From the NCBI RefSeq assembly GCF_034134805.1, contig NZ_CP139419.1, positions 1,054,001-1,118,000 on the forward strand: a DNA stretch of 64,000 nt, in the 5' to 3' direction. How positions within the stretch are numbered: the first letter of the stretch is position 1; each line of letters opens with the position of its first letter. This document shows positions 1 to 7,567 of the stretch, piece by piece. The translations under genes and the position numbers were made by a program. The notes beneath the pieces were generated by a model. The model had not been told where the DNA came from. It saw only the letters and a list, made by a program, of their open reading frames with translations, and made no database searches. This DNA is from Streptococcus sp. S5 (GTDB lineage: Bacteria; Bacillota; Bacilli; Lactobacillales; Streptococcaceae).

Positions 1-557
1 CTACCCTTGCGACCATTGACTACATGAACGACCAAAACTTGGGCAAAAAGGTCTATGTGATTGGAGAAGCGGGGCTCAAAGATGCTATTGAAGAAGCTGG
101 CTATATTATCGATGAAGAAGCACCTGATTATGTGGTGATTGGCCTCGATTGGCAAGTGGATTATGAGAAATTTGCTAAAGCAACCTTGGCGATTCAAAAG
201 GGAGCGCACTTTATAGGGACCAACCCTGACCTTAATATCCCAACGGAGCGTGGCTTGCTGCCAGGTGCAGGATCCCTGATTGCCCTTGTCGAAGCAGCGA
301 CACGGGTCAAGCCAGTGATCATTGGCAAACCAAAGGCCATCATTATGGATAAGGCCATTGAACACTTGGGGCTTGAAAGAGAAGAAGTGGTTATGGTCGG
401 GGACAATTATTTAACAGATATTCGTGCAGGTATTGACAATGGGATTCCAACCCTTTTGGTGACGACAGGTTTTACCAAACCAGAAGAAGTGTCAACCTTA
501 CCAATCGCACCGACACATGTTGTTGCCAGTCTAGCGGAGTGGGATTTTGATGCTTAA
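1..557 (+). CDS. NagD-like HAD-IIA phosphatase, 5' end cut off by window
   Basis: C-terminal part of a HAD-superfamily class IIA sugar/nucleotide phosphatase. The reading frame is open from base 3 ([10 protein letters not shown]...), so the first ATG at 24 is internal and the real start lies before the window. The visible residues hold the IIA cap ([19 protein letters not shown]), the motif III lysine in GKPKAI and the motif IV metal-binding acids in GDNYLTDI, so the retained catalytic part looks intact. NagD relatives dephosphorylate small phosphate esters; the true substrate here is unknown. The stop overlaps the start of the TIGR01906 gene, so the two are probably co-translated. Confidence 0.9.
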   Translation, partial: TLATIDYMNDQNLGKKVYVIGEAGLKDAIEEAGYIIDEEAPDYVVIGLDWQVDYEKFAKATLAIQKGAHFIGTNPDLNIPTERGLLPGAGSLIALVEAATRVKPVIIGKPKAIIMDKAIEHLGLEREEVVMVGDNYLTDIRAGIDNGIPTLLVTTGFTKPEEVSTLPIAPTHVVASLAEWDFDA

Positions 558-1170
558 AAGTCTGAAATCAATTAACCTATTTTTCTTTATCTTGTCAGCT
601 GCAATCCTTCTTACCATTGCTCTCGCTTGGGCCCTCTATCCCATGGAAATTCATTGGTTGGGGATTCAAAGCCGGACTGGTTATTCGGCTTCTGCCATCA
701 TGAAGAATTTTAATGTCTTGATGAACTACTTGACCAATCCTTTTCAATGGGTGTTGAAGATGCCTCAATTCCCCTCTTCAAAAAATGGCTTGCACCATTT
801 TGAGGCCGTCAAGTACCTATTTCACTTAGTGACGGTCGTTTTCGTGGTCACACTACCTGGTTTTATCCAGTTTATGCGGACAGTCGTCAAAAAAGGCTAC
901 CTGACCTTGTACCGTAGTCTCTTCTTTTGGATGATGGTTTTACCAGTAGTGCTTGCAGTGGTGGCTGTTATGATTGGCTTTGATCAATTTTTTACGCTCT
1001 TTCATCAGGTCTTATTTGCTGGGGACAATACTTGGCTCTTTGATCCGCGCGTGGATTCGATTATTCTTGCATTACCAGAAGACTACTTTATGCATGCCTT
1101 TTTGATTTTCTTTGTCTTATACGAAGGAATGTGTGCGAGTTTTTATCTATTTTCTAGGAGGAAGAAATGA
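550..1170 (+). CDS. TIGR01906 family integral membrane protein
   Basis: Predicted 206-residue membrane protein with about four hydrophobic spans (near residues 10-30, 95-115, 125-150 and 185-205) and a polar loop after the first. It resembles the TIGR01906/DUF1461 family, which has no established function. A TTG at 547 is also in frame, but ATG 550 is preferred because a GGAG lies about 10 nt upstream. It overlaps the phosphatase stop and the next gene's ATG (ATGA-type), so the three form one translationally coupled unit, an arrangement I recall from other streptococci. Confidence 0.8.
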   Translation: MLKSLKSINLFFFILSAAILLTIALAWALYPMEIHWLGIQSRTGYSASAIMKNFNVLMNYLTNPFQWVLKMPQFPSSKNGLHHFEAVKYLFHLVTVVFVVTLPGFIQFMRTVVKKGYLTLYRSLFFWMMVLPVVLAVVAVMIGFDQFFTLFHQVLFAGDNTWLFDPRVDSIILALPEDYFMHAFLIFFVLYEGMCASFYLFSRRKK

Positions 1171-2150
1171 ACCAATACAACCGATTATTAGACCCTAAAA
1201 AAGATATAGGAAGGTATTCCGGGACACTTGCCATTTATCTCTTGGTAATGACCTTGGTAACCGTCCTGTGGGAAGTCCTCCTTGGATTGACCATAGCAGG
1301 CTCTCTCAGAAAAGATCCAAGTCAAGTAACGGAGAAACTCAATGCCCTGAATGTTTGGGCTGGTATTCCCTACCTTATCTCTATTTCCATTGGACTCTTT
1401 CTCTTTAATGCCTATCGCAAGAAGGCCCTTTATAAATATGATCTCAAGCACAAGGGACGTAAGATGACTCTTTCAGTCTTCTTTATTCTTCTCGCCTTTC
1501 TTGGCTTTTCTCAAGTCTTTTCATCTGTGATGACACAAGTGATTGAGCGCATGTTTGAGACCATTGGCCTTCATTCTCCAACACCTGATCTAGGTGATAC
1601 GATTGAGCGATCTTGGACTATGCTCTTGTATGCTGGCTTTTTTGGTCCAATCACAGAGGAATTCTTCTTCCGTGGAGCAGGCTTGCGAGGCTTGGAACGG
1701 TATGGCAAGATCTTCGCCATTGTCATGACGGCTATCTTGTTTGGACTCTTTCATGCCAATTTTGACCAGCTCTTTTTCGCAAGTATCATTGGTCTAGGTT
1801 TCGGCTACATTGCCTTTGAATACAATATCTGGTGGGCTATTTTCTATCACATTTTCAATAATTTTGTGATTTCCCAAGGCTTGCATTATGTGGCCTATCA
1901 TGTGGACGAGGGACTAGCGAATTGGCTCCAAATTGGTGTTTTAGCTATTGGTTCCATTGTCATGATAGTGGTTCTTGCGACTAAATGGCCAGCTATCAAA
2001 GCTTATATTCAAGCCAATAAACCTCAACCGGGAGTTTTCCAGCGTGCCCTCGCTTCCTTCTGGTTCTGGTTCTTCGTGCTATTCACTATCCTGATGTCTA
2101 TTGTTCCTTATGTGATTCCGATCTTCCAAATGGCAAATCTCAAAGGATAA
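1167..2150 (+). CDS. CPBP (CAAX/Abi) family intramembrane metalloprotease
   Basis: Membrane protein of 327 residues with roughly eight hydrophobic segments. The CPBP motifs are complete: paired glutamates E164-E165 with R169 (EEFFFRG), H196 in LFGLFHANFD, and H228 with N231/N232 in FYHIFNN. In this family these residues form the membrane-embedded metal/proteolysis site; members process prenylated or peptide substrates and some protect against bacteriocins. The specific substrate is unknown. Start ATG follows AGGAGG and overlaps the previous stop by 4 bp. A terminator lies just downstream, closing the operon. Confidence 0.9.
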   Translation: MNQYNRLLDPKKDIGRYSGTLAIYLLVMTLVTVLWEVLLGLTIAGSLRKDPSQVTEKLNALNVWAGIPYLISISIGLFLFNAYRKKALYKYDLKHKGRKMTLSVFFILLAFLGFSQVFSSVMTQVIERMFETIGLHSPTPDLGDTIERSWTMLLYAGFFGPITEEFFFRGAGLRGLERYGKIFAIVMTAILFGLFHANFDQLFFASIIGLGFGYIAFEYNIWWAIFYHIFNNFVISQGLHYVAYHVDEGLANWLQIGVLAIGSIVMIVVLATKWPAIKAYIQANKPQPGVFQRALASFWFWFFVLFTILMSIVPYVIPIFQMANLKG

Positions 2151-2160
2151 GTATTATCAA

Positions 2161-2187
2161 AGGGGGATCCTTTTAGATCCCTCTTTT
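2161..2187 (+). terminator. Terminator of the nagD-TIGR01906-CPBP unit
   Basis: GGGATC pairs with GATCCC around a short TTTTA loop with one bulged G, followed by CTCTTTT. A promoter-like extended -10 begins immediately after it. Confidence 0.75.
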
Positions 2188-2188
2188 C

Positions 2189-2197
2189 TGCTATAAT
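2189..2197 (+). promoter_or_regulatory. Extended -10 promoter TGCTATAAT (first of two copies)
   Basis: TGC-TATAAT followed by AGAGAG. The same string with the same neighbours reappears directly before uvrC at 2948. A GGAG and a TTG-initiated 15-codon frame (about 2227-2274) follow, which could be the remnant of a lost gene start. The next real gene begins at 2356, giving a leader of about 150 nt. Confidence 0.6.
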
Positions 2198-2355
2198 AGA
2201 GAGAGTAGAACACAAGGAGAGAAATTGTTTGATAGCTGGACTGGGCGTATAGTGCTCTTCGGCGATTTGTGACATGTAAGAAACTAATTAAAATCTCAGA
2301 GTAGTGGATTAGAAATTACAAATCTAAAAGATAAGGTAATTGAAAGGGGATAAAT

Positions 2356-2826
2356 ATGAAGATCTATGATGATGTGATCAATGCACTAAAAAATATAGAC
2401 TTTTTGAAAGAGGAAAGAGCTATAAATTTACCAATCATTCAGTTAAAGACTCTCAAAGATGCTGAGAAGAGTATCAATAGTTTGAAGTGGGAGAATTTTG
2501 TATTAGAGAAAGATGGGGATTTTAGTGCTTATCTTTCTAAAAATCATAGTGATATGTATAAACACTGGAATTCACTGGCAATAAGTGCAAAAGAGGAAAT
2601 TATTCCTCAAATTGAAGCACGATTAGATAACCTGATTGCAGATAGCAAACTGCTAGAATCCATGAAAGATCAGATAAAATTTGATATTGTTGGCTTGGCA
2701 ATTTACTTAACCATCAAAAAAGAGATACCTCAAGCTAAGTCACAATTTTTCGATGAGTTGTATGCTTTATACCAAGTAGGCTACATTCCTTGCGGTTATG
2801 CCAAGGGGTGCTATAAGGTTTTATAA
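2356..2826 (+). CDS. Hypothetical protein, possible immunity-type; likely 3' frameshift
   Basis: Encodes 156 residues that I cannot assign to a named family. The protein is soluble, charged and AT-rich in codon use, unlike uvrC beside it, and sits in a region with toxin and immunity remnants, so an immunity-like role is conceivable but unproven. ATG follows AGGGGATAA. Immediately after the stop, the next frame stays open to 2899 and reads like a natural continuation (KKNEEYKFNL, then DRSFLRSYFVKKIN). Removing one T from the TTTT run at 2820-2823 would join both parts, so the gene may be truncated by a single-base insertion. Confidence 0.65.
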   Translation: MKIYDDVINALKNIDFLKEERAINLPIIQLKTLKDAEKSINSLKWENFVLEKDGDFSAYLSKNHSDMYKHWNSLAISAKEEIIPQIEARLDNLIADSKLLESMKDQIKFDIVGLAIYLTIKKEIPQAKSQFFDELYALYQVGYIPCGYAKGCYKVL

Positions 2827-2911
2827 GAAGAATGAAGAATACAAGTTCAATTTGGATCGGTCATTTTTAAGATCTTATTTTGTTAAAAAAATCAATTAAT
2901 TTAGTAGATTA

Positions 2912-2947
2912 TAGAGAGGTTGGCTAAGTGCTAGACCTCCCTTTTTT
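2912..2947 (+). terminator. Terminator between accessory ORF and uvrC
   Basis: GAGGT and ACCTC arms (imperfect inside) followed by CCTTTTTT. The T-run abuts the uvrC -10 element. Confidence 0.6.
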
Positions 2948-2955
2948 GCTATAAT
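2948..2955 (+). promoter_or_regulatory. uvrC extended -10 promoter, predicted near-leaderless
   Basis: G-C-TATAAT preceded by T gives TGCTATAAT, with TATAAT at 2950-2955. A start site seven bases downstream falls at 2962, one base before the uvrC ATG. No Shine-Dalgarno fits in the remaining space apart from GAGAG inside the would-be non-transcribed spacer. Confidence 0.6.
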
Positions 2956-2962
2956 AGAGAGT

Positions 2963-4795
2963 ATGAATAACTTGATTAAATCCAAGCTCGAGCTCTTGCC
3001 GACGAGTCCGGGCTGTTACATTCACAAAGACAAGAACGGTACCATCATCTATGTGGGGAAGGCCAAAAATCTCCGCAATCGGGTGCGGTCCTATTTCAGA
3101 GGGAGCCATGATACCAAGACAGAAGCGCTGGTATCTGAGATTGTAGATTTTGAGTTTATCGTCACTGAGTCCAATATTGAGGCCTTGCTTCTTGAGATCA
3201 ACCTCATCAAGGAAAACAAGCCCAAGTACAATATCATGCTCAAGGACGACAAGTCCTATCCCTTCATCAAGATTACCAATGAGCGCTATCCGCGTCTCAT
3301 CATCACGCGCCAGGTCAAAAAGGACGGTGGTCTCTATTTCGGTCCCTATCCGGATGTGGGAGCGGCCAATGAGATCAAGAGGCTTTTGGACCGAATTTTC
3401 CCTTTCCGCAAGTGTACCAATCCGCCTTCCAAAGTCTGCTTTTACTACCATTTAGGACAATGCATGGCCCACACAGTCTGCCACAAGGACGAGGCCTATT
3501 TCAAGGGCATGGCGCAGGAGGTTTCTGATTTCCTCAAGGGGCAGGATGATAAGATTATCGATGAGCTCAAGTTCAAGATGAATACCGCTGCGCAAAACAT
3601 GGAATTTGAGCGGGCAGCCGAGTATCGGGATCTAATCCAGGCCATCGGGACCCTGCGGACCAAACAGCGGGTCATGGCCAAGGATTTGCAGAACCGGGAT
3701 GTCTTTGGCTACTACGTGGACAAGGGCTGGATGTGTGTGCAGGTCTTCTTTGTCCGTCAGGGCAAGCTGATCGAGCGTGACGTCAATCTCTTCCCTTACT
3801 ACAATGATCCGGATGAGGATTTCTTGACCTATGTGGGGCAGTTTTACCAGGAGAAATCTCACCTGATCCCCAATGAAATCCTGATCCCTCAGGATATCGA
3901 TGAGGAAGCGGTCAAGGCCCTAGTGGAGACCAAGGTCCTCAAGCCCCAGCGTGGGGAGAAGAAGCAGTTGGTCAATCTGGCTATCAAGAATGCGCGTGTC
4001 AGTCTGGAGCAGAAGTTCAATCTTCTTGAAAAATCGATGGAAAAGACTCAAGGTGCCATTGAAAACCTTGGAAAACTCCTGCAAATCCCAACCCCTGTGC
4101 GCATTGAGTCCTTTGATAACTCCAACATTATGGGGACCAGTCCCGTATCTGCCATGGTGGTCTTTGTCAATGGGAAGCCAAGCAAAAAGGACTACCGTAA
4201 GTACAAGATCAAGACCGTCGTAGGGCCAGATGACTATGCCAGCATGCGGGAAGTCATTCGCAGACGCTACAGCCGGGTCATGCGGGATGGCCTGACGCCA
4301 CCAGACCTGATCGTCATCGATGGGGGTCAGGGCCAGGTCAATATCGCTAAGCAAGTCATTCAAGACGAGTTGGGGCTGGATATTCCTATTGCAGGCCTAC
4401 AAAAGAATGACAAGCACCAGACTCATGAATTGCTCTTTGGGGATCCTCTCCAAGTCATCGAACTCTCTCGAACCTCGCAGGAATTTTTCCTCCTCCAACG
4501 GATCCAGGATGAAGTACACCGCTTCGCCATCACCTTCCACCGCCAGCTTCGTTCCAAGAATTCCTTCTCTTCCCAGCTGGATGGCATCGAAGGTTTGGGA
4601 CCAAAACGCAAGCAGTTGCTGATGAAACACTTCAAGTCACTGACCAAGATCAAAGAAGCTACTGTGGAAGAGATCGTCACAGTTGGCATCCCACGAGCAG
4701 TCGCGGAGGCGGTGCAAGCCAAGCTCCATCAAGGAAAGCAGGAAGAAGCAAGTCCATTGATGGAAGTGGCGGAGTCCGCAAAAGACTTGCAGTAA
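2963..4795 (+). CDS. uvrC: UvrABC excinuclease subunit C
   Basis: Nuclease subunit of nucleotide excision repair, which cuts both sides of a UvrB-bound lesion. The 610-residue length is normal for the family. In order: GIY-YIG domain (GCY at 17-19, [11 protein letters not shown] at 30-40) for the 3' incision, cysteine cluster around 150-180, UVR motif near 200-228 ([12 protein letters not shown]) that contacts UvrB, RNase H-like domain for the 5' incision (VIDGGQGQ near 450), and C-terminal helix-hairpin-helix ([13 protein letters not shown]). Codon use is GC-richer than the flanking accessory genes. It appears to have its own promoter and to be transcribed with almost no leader. Confidence 0.98.
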   Translation: MNNLIKSKLELLPTSPGCYIHKDKNGTIIYVGKAKNLRNRVRSYFRGSHDTKTEALVSEIVDFEFIVTESNIEALLLEINLIKENKPKYNIMLKDDKSYPFIKITNERYPRLIITRQVKKDGGLYFGPYPDVGAANEIKRLLDRIFPFRKCTNPPSKVCFYYHLGQCMAHTVCHKDEAYFKGMAQEVSDFLKGQDDKIIDELKFKMNTAAQNMEFERAAEYRDLIQAIGTLRTKQRVMAKDLQNRDVFGYYVDKGWMCVQVFFVRQGKLIERDVNLFPYYNDPDEDFLTYVGQFYQEKSHLIPNEILIPQDIDEEAVKALVETKVLKPQRGEKKQLVNLAIKNARVSLEQKFNLLEKSMEKTQGAIENLGKLLQIPTPVRIESFDNSNIMGTSPVSAMVVFVNGKPSKKDYRKYKIKTVVGPDDYASMREVIRRRYSRVMRDGLTPPDLIVIDGGQGQVNIAKQVIQDELGLDIPIAGLQKNDKHQTHELLFGDPLQVIELSRTSQEFFLLQRIQDEVHRFAITFHRQLRSKNSFSSQLDGIEGLGPKRKQLLMKHFKSLTKIKEATVEEIVTVGIPRAVAEAVQAKLHQGKQEEASPLMEVAESAKDLQ

Positions 4796-4796
4796 A

Positions 4797-5157
4797 GATA
4801 GGACACCAGAGGGTCAAGAGCTTGATTATTTATTGGAAATCGTAGAGTCATTGGGCTATGAAGTTCAATATGATAAGCGAGAACGATTTTTCCATATTAA
4901 CTTGCAGCAAGTTGAGAATTTTCGTTTTGGTTTTCATTTTGTTTTTGAACATGGTAGATTGGAATTGATTTGGGTCATATATGAAGGAGATAAAGTCATC
5001 ATGGGTAGTCCCTTTGAAATGGCTAATTTCTAGAGAGTATATTATTCTAGATCCAGTTATTTCTGATTATATTGATTTTCGGGATGTTATGAAAATTGCT
5101 TTTGAAATGTATGAGGATTTTAAACAAGCATTTATAAAGATTGCTAAAAATCAATAA
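4797..5157 (+). pseudogene. Frameshifted immunity-like gene remnant
   Basis: Two adjacent open frames read as one protein. The first (frame of 4833) gives LEIVESLGYEVQYDKRERFF...GSPFEMANF and stops at 5031-5033. The second, in another frame from about 5030, continues SREYIILDPVISDYIDFRD and ends at the TAA 5155-5157. No good start codon or ribosome binding site is present; the frame runs back into the uvrC 3' end. Together the pieces resemble small acidic immunity proteins that accompany streptococcal polymorphic toxins (family not identified). I read it as a decayed gene with a missing 5' end and at least one indel. Confidence 0.65.
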
Positions 5158-5199
5158 TTTAAAAATTTCAATTGGCCATCAGGCTCGTTCCATGCCAAA

Positions 5200-5232
5200 A
5201 TGTGGTAACTAAGGTGTTATCGCATTTTTTAT
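5200..5232 (+). terminator. Terminator with 10-bp stem before toxin cassette
   Basis: ATGTGGTAAC pairs with GTTATCGCAT (two G-U pairs) around a 6-nt loop, followed by a T-rich tract. It forms the left part of a terminator/promoter module that recurs at 7474-7529. Confidence 0.75.
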
Positions 5233-5245
5233 TTTTGTGAGTTTT

Positions 5246-5254
5246 TGTTATACT
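5246..5254 (+). promoter_or_regulatory. Extended -10 TGTTATACT, module copy A
   Basis: TGT-TATACT preceded by TTTTT. The surrounding sequence, from the T-tract through TTTTTGTTATACTT, is almost the same as that in front of the phosphoesterase gene (copy at 7521) and similar to the one at 6569. It would transcribe the orphan toxin cassette. Confidence 0.55.
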
Positions 5255-5344
5255 TGATTTAAACTTCTAACACTTTTTTACCAGTCAGCTACTGGTCACC
5301 TCGGGAATAAATACAAATCCTATAGAGCAAGTCAAGCAGCTAAT

Positions 5345-6085
5345 GTGAACATCCACAGTGGGGAAGCGACTAGCTTTAAGGCTAGTATTAAAGATCGTGT
5401 CAAAACAACTTGGACGGAAGTTAAGACCAAGGTGGGTGATGTCAAGGTTCAAGCTGGAGAAGCTTTTGATAACTTCAAGAACCGTGTTTCAAATGTGAAG
5501 AACAAAACTGTTGCAGCAGGAGCAGAAGCGCTTCCAATAAAGTTCGGAACTTCAATGATTCGGAACTTCAATGATGCGATGGAAACAGGTCGACAAAATG
5601 TTCAAAACATGATGGATTCCATTGGAAATCAACGTCAACCTGCCTTTGCTCTTGCAGGGGATGGAAATGTTAATCTACCAAAGTCTAACGTCTCAACGAA
5701 GATAGATGATTTCGCCGATCGCATCCAACAAATCTCAGTCGATCACAAACAGAAGATTGCAGCATTTGAAGGTAGAGGTGGGGGAAGATCGATTCCTACA
5801 CCAGTTAATAATATGCAAGAATTTTTTGAGACGGATTTTGGTGAACAGTTAAAAAGTTCGGTGAGAAAGACAAAGAAGCGATATGATGGACAAACTATTT
5901 ATGAAGTAGTAGATAAGAGTATTCCTGGGCTTAAAAAAGGTGATCAGATATATTTAGATGGTATGCATAAAGACCATTTGGAAGTATTTAAGTCGAATGG
6001 AGAATTTAAAAAAGTAATAAATATTGACGGTACAATAAACAAAATGAAGACCAAATTAGGAGCAGGGCGGAGACTAAATAAATGA
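5345..6085 (+). CDS. Orphan polymorphic-toxin C-terminal fragment, E3-type nuclease-like tip
   Basis: Encodes 246 residues from a GTG with no visible ribosome binding site; the frame is open back to a stop at 5255, so the N-terminal delivery domain of a full toxin (for example LXG) is missing. Residues 1-150 look like linker sequence (KASIKDRVKTTWTEVKTKVG). The last 60 residues resemble the colicin E3/cytotoxic rRNase fold: D205-x-x-H208-x-x-H211-x-E213-V followed by a glycine-rich basic end (KLGAGRRLNK). Colicin E3 uses a DxxH...E set; the spacing here differs by one. An overlapping partner gene follows (ATGA). A 16-bp tandem duplication lies inside. Probably a silent or decaying toxin-tip cassette; the nuclease type is an inference. 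Confidence 0.6.
   Translation: MNIHSGEATSFKASIKDRVKTTWTEVKTKVGDVKVQAGEAFDNFKNRVSNVKNKTVAAGAEALPIKFGTSMIRNFNDAMETGRQNVQNMMDSIGNQRQPAFALAGDGNVNLPKSNVSTKIDDFADRIQQISVDHKQKIAAFEGRGGGRSIPTPVNNMQEFFETDFGEQLKSSVRKTKKRYDGQTIYEVVDKSIPGLKKGDQIYLDGMHKDHLEVFKSNGEFKKVINIDGTINKMKTKLGAGRRLNK
5543..5574 (+). repeat. Perfect 16-bp tandem duplication inside toxin ORF
   Basis: TTCGGAACTTCAATGA occurs twice back to back (5543-5558 and 5559-5574). Because 16 is not a multiple of three, the two copies are read in different frames (FGTSM, then IRNFND), so gain or loss of one copy switches the downstream frame. Confidence 0.95.
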
Positions 6086-6489
6086 TTGAAGTAAGCAAAC
6101 TAATAAGACAATATATCGATTTTTTTGAACAATTAAATATTAAACAGCATATAGATAATTCTGAATATCTTATTGATTTAAAAACTTGTGAGAATGAAAT
6201 AGAAGACTACTTGGAGCAATTAAAAAATGGAATTACCTTGTTAGACAAAAAGAAAGATAAGATTTCTTCATCAAAAGATCAAGATTATACAACTGGTTTT
6301 GTAGATGTCTTTTTGGCTCTAGACGGATTAGCAGATAGCTTTTCAGAATTTAATCAAATGTCCATAAAATTAAATAAGCAATTTATGTATCATAGCGGTG
6401 AAATCACTCATGAAGAATACCTAGATAATGGTTACTTGAATGTAGAGGTTGTAGAGGATGAAGAAGCCGATGATGAAGGGAATATCTAG
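6082..6489 (+). CDS. Probable cognate immunity protein of the orphan toxin tip
   Basis: Small soluble protein of 135 residues, rich in Glu and Asp at the C-terminus (EVVEDEEADDEG), predicted mostly helical. I do not recognise the family. Its ATG overlaps the toxin stop by 4 bp (ATGA), the usual arrangement of a polymorphic toxin and its immunity gene, and acidic character fits a protein that masks a basic nuclease. Codon use is AT-rich like the toxin and unlike uvrC. A terminator follows at 6521. The immunity role rests on position and charge, not on homology. Confidence 0.6.
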   Translation: MIEVSKLIRQYIDFFEQLNIKQHIDNSEYLIDLKTCENEIEDYLEQLKNGITLLDKKKDKISSSKDQDYTTGFVDVFLALDGLADSFSEFNQMSIKLNKQFMYHSGEITHEEYLDNGYLNVEVVEDEEADDEGNI

Positions 6490-6520
6490 TTCATTCTAGA
6501 ACCTTATTATAATATAGTCT

Positions 6521-6556
6521 AAACCATTCATATTCATGTGGATGGTTTTCACGTTT
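6521..6556 (+). terminator. Terminator after toxin/immunity pair
   Basis: AAACCATTC pairs with GGATGGTTT (one T-G pair) around a 10-nt loop, then TTTTCACGTTTT. Confidence 0.8.
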
Positions 6557-6568
6557 TGTACTCATTTT

Positions 6569-6577
6569 TGTTATACT
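6569..6577 (+). promoter_or_regulatory. Extended -10 TGTTATACT, module copy C
   Basis: TGT-TATACT preceded by TTTT, again immediately after a terminator, as at 5246 and 7521. A second possible -10 (TACAAT, 6632-6637) lies closer to the next gene, after the palindrome TGTGATCACA (6612-6621). Confidence 0.5.
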
Positions 6578-6661
6578 AGTTTTATTGTATGCTGATTTAG
6601 GCGGGGCGAGATGTGATCACACGTCTTAAAATACAATAGGAACGAATGGATTTTAGGTTTG

Positions 6662-7459
6662 ATGGAAAATAACTTACTACTGACAGGAGTAGATTTTGGT
6701 GGGGTTAGTCCTTTGTCTCTTAAAGAGTTGAAAACTAATCTAGAGTCTATTTCTGATGAAAAAGAATGTATTTTACTGATTGCAGAGATATTAAAAAAGG
6801 GGGATTTTTCAGTTAAACCATTGTTGATTGAACTGATGAATCAAACGAAAGATGAATCTGTCTTAAATTTGTGTATTCGATTGTTTTGCTCGGTATGCAC
6901 CAATGAAGATTTAAGGGATGTTTCCAATCTTAGATGTTTATCCGATGTGTCAGAATTTGCTATTTTTACATTTGTCACTGGTGCTGTGGACACGATGTCC
7001 TATGAAGTAGTCCCTTATTTGCTTGCACTTTGGGACGAGTGGGAAGATAGCGATTCAGACATTGAATATGCGATCCAAGATGCATTGGATGATTATTTTT
7101 ATGATCAGAAATTATCGACGGAGGAAGCAACCGAAGAAGAGGTTGAAGAATTATGGTCGCTAGTAAGCGAACAGAAAGAACCAGATACCTATTACTATAA
7201 GGGCTCTCCTGTCTTTCCGGGAATGTTTGCTAAGGAAATCATGACTTCATTGTATACTGGTATCCAAGTTGAAGGTAAGTTTCATAAATACCTTCAATCT
7301 ACTCTCCTTTCTACATTTACTGGTAAAAGGGTTCCAGTAAAAGTTAACGAAACAATTTCAAGAAAAGATATCGATAATATGATTGATTACATTGAAGATG
7401 TTTCCAAGCGAGACTGGGTCGAAGGAAGAAAATATTTTTATGGTTTTGAAATCAAATGA
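6662..7459 (+). CDS. Immunity-like protein (Imm47/Imm30-like, tentative)
   Basis: Encodes 265 residues, acidic and probably an alpha-helical repeat fold. The central stretch (FTFVTGAVDTMSYEVVPYLL then LWDEWEDSD) resembles the Imm30/Imm47 class of immunity proteins known from polymorphic toxin loci; this is recalled similarity, not a search result. No toxin gene is next to it, so it would be an orphan immunity gene protecting against toxins of other strains. The start is uncertain: TTG 6659 and ATG 6662 have only a weak TAGG ahead, while a better site (AGGAACGA then ATG 6646) reads in another frame and stops after eight codons, hinting at a small indel near the 5' end. Confidence 0.6.
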   Translation: MENNLLLTGVDFGGVSPLSLKELKTNLESISDEKECILLIAEILKKGDFSVKPLLIELMNQTKDESVLNLCIRLFCSVCTNEDLRDVSNLRCLSDVSEFAIFTFVTGAVDTMSYEVVPYLLALWDEWEDSDSDIEYAIQDALDDYFYDQKLSTEEATEEEVEELWSLVSEQKEPDTYYYKGSPVFPGMFAKEIMTSLYTGIQVEGKFHKYLQSTLLSTFTGKRVPVKVNETISRKDIDNMIDYIEDVSKRDWVEGRKYFYGFEIK

Positions 7460-7473
7460 TGACTGGTCGTTTA

Positions 7474-7512
7474 AAATGTGATATCCAAGTGTGATCACAT
7501 TTTTTATTTTTG
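7474..7512 (+). terminator. Terminator before the phosphoesterase gene
   Basis: AAATGTGAT pairs with ATCACATTT around an 11-nt loop, followed by TTTTATTTTT. It contains TGTGATCACA (7490-7499), also found at 6612. Confidence 0.75.
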
Positions 7513-7520
7513 CTCGTTTT

Positions 7521-7529
7521 TGTTATACT
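7521..7529 (+). promoter_or_regulatory. Extended -10 TGTTATACT, module copy B
   Basis: TGT-TATACT following the terminator T-tract, about 38 bp ahead of the phosphoesterase ATG. Probably the ancestral member of the three similar modules, because the gene it serves is a core gene. Confidence 0.65.
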
Positions 7530-7567
7530 TAAGGCACACAGATTTTTCAATCCATAAAGGAGTAGAT

